This document shows positions 58,679 through 64,000 of a stretch of 64,000 bases of DNA, in pieces. The position numbers and the translations under genes are program-made. How positions within the stretch are numbered: the stretch's first letter is position 1; every line of letters starts with the position of its first letter. Origin of the DNA: Capillidium heterosporum (taxonomy: Eukaryota; Entomophthoromycota; Entomophthoromycetes; Entomophthorales; Capillidiaceae); the NCBI GenBank assembly GCA_016630905.1, contig WBMQ01000011.1, forward strand, positions 1,240,001 to 1,304,000. The letters are read 5' to 3'. A model generated the notes under the pieces. That model was not told where the DNA came from and did not search any database. It worked only from the letters and a program-made list of their open reading frames with translations.

Positions 58679-59764
58679 TTAACTTTTACATCTATTAATT
58701 TTGATCTTGAACTTGTTGTTGAGGTCCCATTTGGGATGTAGCTTGATGTGGCGTTTCAAGTTGGAGAGTACCGAAAAGGCCAAATTACATCCCTTGTAGT
58801 CACAGTTGTAAGGCTGATTGCCAGTATGTGAATTTATATGAGTCTTCAAAGCTGATGGTCGAGGAAAGGTTTTGGAGCAGTAGGTACACTTATGAACTTG
58901 CTTCTCTACCAACTTCTTGGACTTGCGTTTACTCTTGGAGTTAGTTTTGGGATGGGTTGGTAAATCGGCTTGCTGGTGGAGTTCGAATTGGCTGGGAACC
59001 ATGGCAGTTGGATGGTAGCAGGATTCGAATTGGGGAATAGTTAAAGTGTTGAAGTAGGAGTTGGGGTCGGAGTGTTCCGATATCGTGATAGGGGTACTGG
59101 CGATGAGATCTAAAGGGTAGTTGGGTGTGAAAGGTAGTGTGAACTTGAAGCTTTGACCATCCTCCCTGTCCCTGTTATCACTTTCCAAGGAAAATTTGCT
59201 GAATTGGTCTGGTAGCTGTACTGGTTGGAAGTTCAAGCTGGGGAGAAGGTTAGTGTCATTGGTAAAGTTAGAGCTGGTGGAAAGATCCAAGTCGCTAGTG
59301 TCATTACAAACGAAGGGCATCTCGTTAGGTACACTTACGTTCAAACTGAGATTGGTGTCAAAAAGCTCCATACCGCTGGTGTTAAAGCAGTTGGTGGTGC
59401 TACTGAAGGTTTCTTCAAAGTAAGGTAGAATATAGTTTGAATTTAAAAGGGAGTTGTACGGTGTAAAATTGACAGGTACACTGGCGGTACTTGAAAAAGT
59501 GGTTGGGTTAAAGGCGGATATACCGCTGGGTAAGGAGGTGCTAAAGCTTGAGCTGCAGTTATTGAACACCTTGCCACTACCGGCGTGGTTCTGAAACAGG
59601 CTCATGGTATGTAAGTTGGCATTGGTGCCAAAGTTGGGGATGGAGCCATTAGTTCCACCGTTGCCCTCGAAGTTAGTTAGATAGTGGTTGGGGTACGAGT
59701 ACTGGATCGTGTCAAACGAGCTGTTAGTGAAGGAGTCGGTCACTAGGTAGGGGTTGGATGCCAT
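58679..59764 (-). CDS. C2H2 zinc-finger transcription factor
   Basis: An intronless frame of 361 residues starting at ATG 59764. The first 280 residues are Ser, Thr, Asn and Phe rich with little charge, typical of an activation or low-complexity region. A Lys/Ser-rich stretch, SKSKRKSKKLVEKQVHK, probably serves for nuclear import. Two adjacent C2H2 fingers lie at the C-terminus: C293-x2-C296 with H309/H313 (CTYCSKTFPRPSALKTH) and C321-x4-C326 with H339/H343 (CDYKGCNLAFSVLSNLKRH), joined by the canonical-like linker HTGNQPY. A basic tail ends the protein. It should bind DNA in the nucleus; target genes cannot be inferred. The wide C-x4-C spacing in finger 2 is common in GLI/ZIC- and Azf1-like fingers. 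Confidence 0.94.
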   Translation of the reverse strand: MASNPYLVTDSFTNSSFDTIQYSYPNHYLTNFEGNGGTNGSIPNFGTNANLHTMSLFQNHAGSGKVFNNCSSSFSTSLPSGISAFNPTTFSSTASVPVNFTPYNSLLNSNYILPYFEETFSSTTNCFNTSGMELFDTNLSLNVSVPNEMPFVCNDTSDLDLSTSSNFTNDTNLLPSLNFQPVQLPDQFSKFSLESDNRDREDGQSFKFTLPFTPNYPLDLIASTPITISEHSDPNSYFNTLTIPQFESCYHPTAMVPSQFELHQQADLPTHPKTNSKSKRKSKKLVEKQVHKCTYCSKTFPRPSALKTHINSHTGNQPYNCDYKGCNLAFSVLSNLKRHIKLHPKWDLNNKFKIKINRCKS

Positions 59765-60690
59765 GTTTGCTTTCCAGTTACTTCGATCTTGTACGATTTA
59801 CCGATTCAAAGTTGTCAAGTTAAGAGACGTTGCAAAAGAAAAACTGTTATTTAAAATCTGGGGCCCTACAAGTTGTTGGGAAAAAAGTTGTCACCCAGAC
59901 AACTTTAAATTGAATACCTAGTCTCAATCAATTACCGATCCAGTGATTCCATTTTTGCCGATTCGATCGCAGATTGGTTGTTTGCAGGCCAAGATCTGGT
60001 AACTTTTTCAACTCCTAAATCGATCCTTCTCTCAATTATGCTCGTCCACCTCCTTTCCAATGTTTCACTTACGGTTCAAGTTAAACTTTTCAAAAGTATG
60101 TAAAGTATGACATCATTAGATGCACTAGCTACCTATCGTTTCTTGCCTCTAGCTCAACTAACTGGTTTTGAAACCTTATTTTTAAGATGCAGCTCAAGTT
60201 AAATTTGGTCTTTAGCTCCTACCTTCTTGTAGGTTATGGAACCAGTTGGGTACAAACTATAAAGTTGTAAGGGTTATTGCAGCCTATAAATTGGCTGGAT
60301 AAGCTATACCTAATATAAAATTTGTTATATAAGGATAGATTCATTACCAACTAATAGCCTCCTTTATGGAATATTTAGTACCTGTAAGGATACAACTATA
60401 ATCAGTAAACCTGTAAACAGCATTTTAGGTGGTTAACTAGTTACAGTAAGGTGTTAAGTTTTAAATAGTGGATGGATGCAAGGGTAAACTCTTTACTTTT
60501 AGTTATAAGGTTGCTATTAAAAATAGATACTGCCTTGCTCTTAGGGTACCGAAGGTTTTGGTACTGTTTCTATCGCTAGTACATTCTCACTGAATCCACT
60601 ATGCCGTTTTCTTATGAACATGTATTTCATAAACATCTTGATAAACTACTTAAGCATAGCCTTAACCTTATAGTAAATAAAGGAATCACA
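59765..60690. other. Upstream region of the C2H2 gene
   Basis: Promoter-side DNA of the zinc-finger gene and the 3' flank of the HSP20-like relics. I see no gene. Confidence 0.5.
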
Positions 60691-61320
60691 AAATTTATTC
60701 AATACAATTTACGAAAGTAATCGAATATATGACTGGTAATAAGAGCTGAGTCTGGGGTATCTTCAAATTTGAACACATCATTAACTTAAATACGTCTGGG
60801 GGTTATTTCTAAATGAGTATCCTCCTCCTTGACATTGGATAGCTCGGTGTGGACTTTGAAATTTCCGTCGGTACCGTAGCTGTCTGTACAAGGGAGATGT
60901 AAAAGTGCTTCGCTAGAGTAGGATGACGTCTCTTAACTTTACGTGGGTTGGGTTTCCAATCGCCAAGTTCGGAATTAAGAAGATCATGATGATTAAGGTT
61001 AAACTAGTCGTCCAAGTCAAATGTTTTGGGTTTAAATTTAATTGAAAAGGGTGGATCGTGTAACTTTTATAGTTCGATATCTGTTAAACTTACAGTTGCT
61101 GATCCTTTTGTACTACATCGCTTAGTACTGTTGACTTGATTCTCTAAAATCTAATATAATGAGTTGATTTAACTTGTAAAGTACTCTCACGGTGAGATTT
61201 AATGATGGCTCACCTAGTCCATCATATTGTTTTTTATATGCTTTAGATTTATCTGGCTTTAGTTGTGTAAGTTTATATAAACTATGAATTAGTATTAAAA
61301 TGTAAAAGTTTGGCAAAATA
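60690..61320 (-). pseudogene. HSP20-like (small heat-shock) gene remnant, unit III
   Basis: The minus strand shows in order: an N-terminal piece (61316-61122) with YKKQYDGLGEPSLNL and VRVLYKLNQ; a GTAAG donor near 61093 and a possible intron; then a long frame from about 61062 reading DPPFSIKFKPKTFDLDD, a TAG, HHDLLNSELGDWKPNPRKVK, and DGNFKVHTELSNVKEEDTHL. The last segment resembles the start of an alpha-crystallin domain (pattern of F-x-V...EL-x-x-V-x-x-ED). A TAA interrupts ITPRRI and VNDVFKFED before the frame ends near 60,697. The second half of the alpha-crystallin domain is missing. It is the least decayed unit of three. Confidence 0.5.
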
Positions 61321-61714
61321 TGTTAGCATTCAAAAATATAGAAAGAAGGGAATCTTTCCATCGATGTATACAGGCCTGGGTTAGAGACAGTACTAGTTTT
61401 ATATTCAATAGTATTATTTTCCCAGAATATACTTCCTTGTAAGTCCAATATATTTACAATTTGAAGTTTTACTACACTTTAATACTAAAATTAGCATTTA
61501 TCAGTATATATTTTTGTACTATTTTGGCAGCTTCCACCTATACCTGAAAAGTAAAGGCAAAGTGAAATTGGGTGCTTAAGAAATTGGACTTACTAGTTCA
61601 AATTTTGTAGAGAAAATTCTAACTGTATTATTTGTTGAAAAGCACTAATGTCCAAAGAATATCATAAAAATTTAAAACTGTAGATTTCATTTCAATAGAA
61701 TATATAGACAAATA

Positions 61715-62370
61715 TCAATGAAAGCTAAGGAAATAAAAACTGTATATATAATTGTGTGCGGTAATCACCATAATCCTATTGTCAAGCTTATAAGTAGCAC
61801 TTCCAACGTCAGTTTCAATGAGAAGACTGATGCAACAGTAGAGGAAACTATATATATATCTGTCACTACAATTGAACTTGGGGTTTAAATAACTAGACCT
61901 ACGTCTAAATTCACCGTAAATGTGAAAGCTTTTGAGGTCAACTTCTACCTGCACATCTTCGGCTAAAGTACTGAGAAGATCGTCAAATATAGTAAAGATA
62001 TCATTGGTCTCACATCTTCAAAATTGAGATAAAGCATGGGTCTCCACAATCACAAATACATCGTCCAAATCTGGTATTTATGTTAGTATTCAAGCTGATG
62101 GTTCTAGGCTATAGAAGATCCTTGGTTTTACTGTCATAGTAGTCGTCGAAGTCAGATATGTTTATTTTGTTTTGAAAAAGGTCAGGCCTTGTAATTTTAT
62201 AGTTTAAAATTCACTAAACTTATAGTAAATGATATATTAGTAGTTGAATTTTGGTAATGATGCCTTATTTACTATAGTTTAAATAGATTAAATTGCTTTT
62301 AACTTCCAAATAATCCCTACAATGAGACCTAACTCTCTATAATTCATTTCTTATAATTTTTACTTATATA
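61715..62370 (-). pseudogene. HSP20-like gene remnant, unit II
   Basis: The minus strand shows a heavily mutated N-terminal piece (62370-62230), a segment DLFQNKINISDFDDYYDS near 62,150 aligned with FDLDD of unit III, DDVFVIVETHALSQF, then from about 61985 an open stretch TLAEDVQVEVDLKSFHIYGE, DRYIYSFLYCCISLL and ETDVGSATYKLDNRIMVIT. These correspond to the beta strands of an alpha-crystallin domain, including the late A-x-Y-K-x-(D/N)-x-x-(L/I)-x-(I/V)-T strand. Stops and frame changes occur between the pieces. Confidence 0.5.
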
Positions 62371-62999
62371 ATGTATATCGTATTAGGATATAGAAATAGT
62401 TCTAAATATATCAGTTTTCAAAGTTATGGGAAGTGGAAGGTTCCTTTTGTTAGCATATACAAACCTAAGTTCAAAAATAAAATGCCTTTAGATTTGTAGC
62501 ATCATCACCTTTATCAAATCTACAGTTTTCTAAGCTTGATGTGATAGATTTTGTTGATGGGTTTTTTACTACACTTTATTATAAATCCAATATTTATAGT
62601 CATAAATGTACAATTTACTTCAGCAGCCTTCAATTACGTTTACATTTGTCTTTAAAGCTATGTGGTGCTTACCTGTTAAAATTCATTGAGTAATATATAT
62701 CATCAATATATAGGGGCATTAAATGAACTTAATTTATATGAAGTAAAGGGTAGAATATATGCATTTTTATGATGGAATAGGCTGGAAAGCTAAAGGTAAA
62801 GCGTGGCTAAGGCTTAAGAAAGCTAAGCCTACTTTCCAGTTTACAATTCATTGGGTAAAACTAAAGCTAGAAAAACTTTTAGGATGCATACCTATATAAG
62901 TACTTTAAAAATACTGCTACTATTCAAAATATACTAGCAAAAATTTAAAGTAGGAGTTTGTTTTGATAGAGTAACTAAGCATATGTTACTAAAAGCTAA

Positions 63000-63660
63000 G
63001 GATTCCACTCTTGGTAGTAGTTTTGGTTACGATGGTTATTAAAGCTTCATCATCAAACTTTGAGCTAACCATTCCAGCATTGATTTCATTGAGGAGATCG
63101 ATACAGCAATAAAAAGATTGTACACAAGATTATCACTACTTTCAAGCTTGTAATTAGAGAGACCAGGCCTATTTCTAAACTCACCATAGCCATGAATATA
63201 TTTGGAGTTGACCTATACACGTACATCATCAACTACAGTACCAGGCAAATAAATAAATACAAATCTAATATTGATATCAATTCATCAAAACTTTAAAACA
63301 AAGAATCCCCAGAATTCCAAATATATTTTCAAATCTACGAACTGAGTAGGCATTATATAGCTAATCCCAAACTAAACTATCCCATCGATATATTTGTGAA
63401 TATAGCTGTTGAAATCAGTTATATATATTTAGTTTCGAAAAAAATTTATAAATTCTATATTTTATACCCAACTATCAAGCTTTTACTCAATAATATTTTT
63501 GTAATACAGTTTTCAGTAATAATAGTTTAATTGGTTGGTATTTAACAACAGGAGGTTTATTTAGCTTGTAATATACCTCAACAGTACTACTTAAAAGTTT
63601 GCTTAAATCATCGTATTCTTCATCACGTAGTTTAAGTTTATATAGCTTTAGGCTATATAG
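63000..63660 (-). pseudogene. HSP20-like gene remnant, unit I
   Basis: The minus strand shows an N-terminal piece near 63,640-63,500 (KLRDEEYDDLSKLLSS, VYYKLNKPPVVKYQ), a middle piece near 63,430 (IYITDFNSYIHKYIDG), and the alpha-crystallin part near 63,250-63,005: VVDDVRV-TAG-VNSKYIHGYGEF, then after a one-base shift DLLNEINAGMVSSKFDDEAL followed by ITIVTK. Order and spacing match units II and III, about 1.1-1.3 kb further along. At least one nonsense codon and one frameshift make it non-functional. Confidence 0.5.
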
Positions 63661-64000
63661 GTATATATAGGTTAGTTATTAAAGGCAAAGTATATAATAG
63701 ATAAAAAAATCAACATTAAGCTATATATATACTCATTTGTTAAGTTCTGTGAAGCTTACTCAGAAATATATGTGAAACTCTATATCACCAATATCTAAGC
63801 AATTAATGGATTTAGTTAGAGTGATAAGAAGGATGTATTTCTCATTGTTGAAGTAACCTAGTTCTTATAGATATAGTTGGAGTCGGAGTTGAAAACATTT
63901 AAACTTGTCATTCAATTCAAAAGTGGATATCAAACACACACAGCTTTATTGTAGGCTATCATATGAAATACTTTGCCCATTTAATTTCGAATATGCTGTA
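63661..64000. other. Window end, no gene seen
   Basis: AT-rich DNA to the edge. It may hold the upstream part of HSP20-like unit I or a further unit beyond the window. Confidence 0.4.

Noticed and set aside
1-64000. CRISPR array, prophage or bacterial operon
   Set aside because: There are no regularly spaced repeats, the genes have spliceosomal introns, and the content is eukaryotic throughout.

Overview
This 64 kb window is nuclear DNA of a fungus. Its introns are short (about 37-65 nt, mostly GTAAG...YAG), many genes have no intron, and intergenic DNA is very AT-rich. The gene content points the same way: a Rhizomucor-type class 3 lipase, a HAL/SAT4-like kinase, proteins resembling the middle homology region of fungal transcription factors, and a Yap/Pap1-like bZIP. 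A class I fructose-bisphosphate aldolase and the overall composition suggest an early-diverging lineage. Entomophthoromycotina such as Conidiobolus is my best guess, but it is only an inference.

Layout. 1.77-5.59 kb: a full-length ABCB (MDR/P-glycoprotein type) transporter. 6.0-12.0 kb: a cluster of glutathione S-transferase-like genes, two decayed and three intact, with a sixth copy at 33.8-34.7 kb that has lost its ATG. 13.3-18.4 kb: a small membrane protein, ribosomal protein eS27, a mitochondrial BolA3-type protein divergent from mitochondrial 3-hydroxyacyl-CoA dehydrogenase. 22.4-23.5 kb: a protein kinase. 24.2-26.2, 35.5-37.5 and 38.3-40.2 kb: three paralogues resembling fungal transcription factors but without a zinc cluster, the first broken by a frameshift. 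26.5-30.0 kb: a secreted lipase and class I aldolase, both on the minus strand. 32.1-32.3 kb: a tiny DMAC1/DUF4536-like protein. 49.0-50.0 kb: a bZIP factor. 58.7-59.8 kb: a two-finger C2H2 factor.

Non-genic structure. A 2.7 kb element at 40.6-43.3 kb is bounded by diverged terminal inverted repeats of about 0.4 kb and carries a second, inner inverted repeat. Its arms differ almost only by transitions, with TG/CA pairs marking lost CpGs. By eye, no CpG occurs from about 41,995 to 44,440. At 60.7-63.7 kb, three tandem, heavily broken copies of a small heat-shock (HSP20-like) gene lie on the minus strand; no single open frame reveals them, and they showed up only by comparing the units. Gene-poor stretches fill 18.4-22.4, 43.3-48.9 and 50-58.7 kb.

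Three conserved genes (aldolase, BolA3-like and one factor paralogue) each need one base removed to restore the family frame. This could be assembly error, so gene-loss claims for these should be checked on raw reads. I did not find a convincing new multi-gene system. The most unusual material is the CpG-void inverted-repeat element and the decayed HSP20 array.
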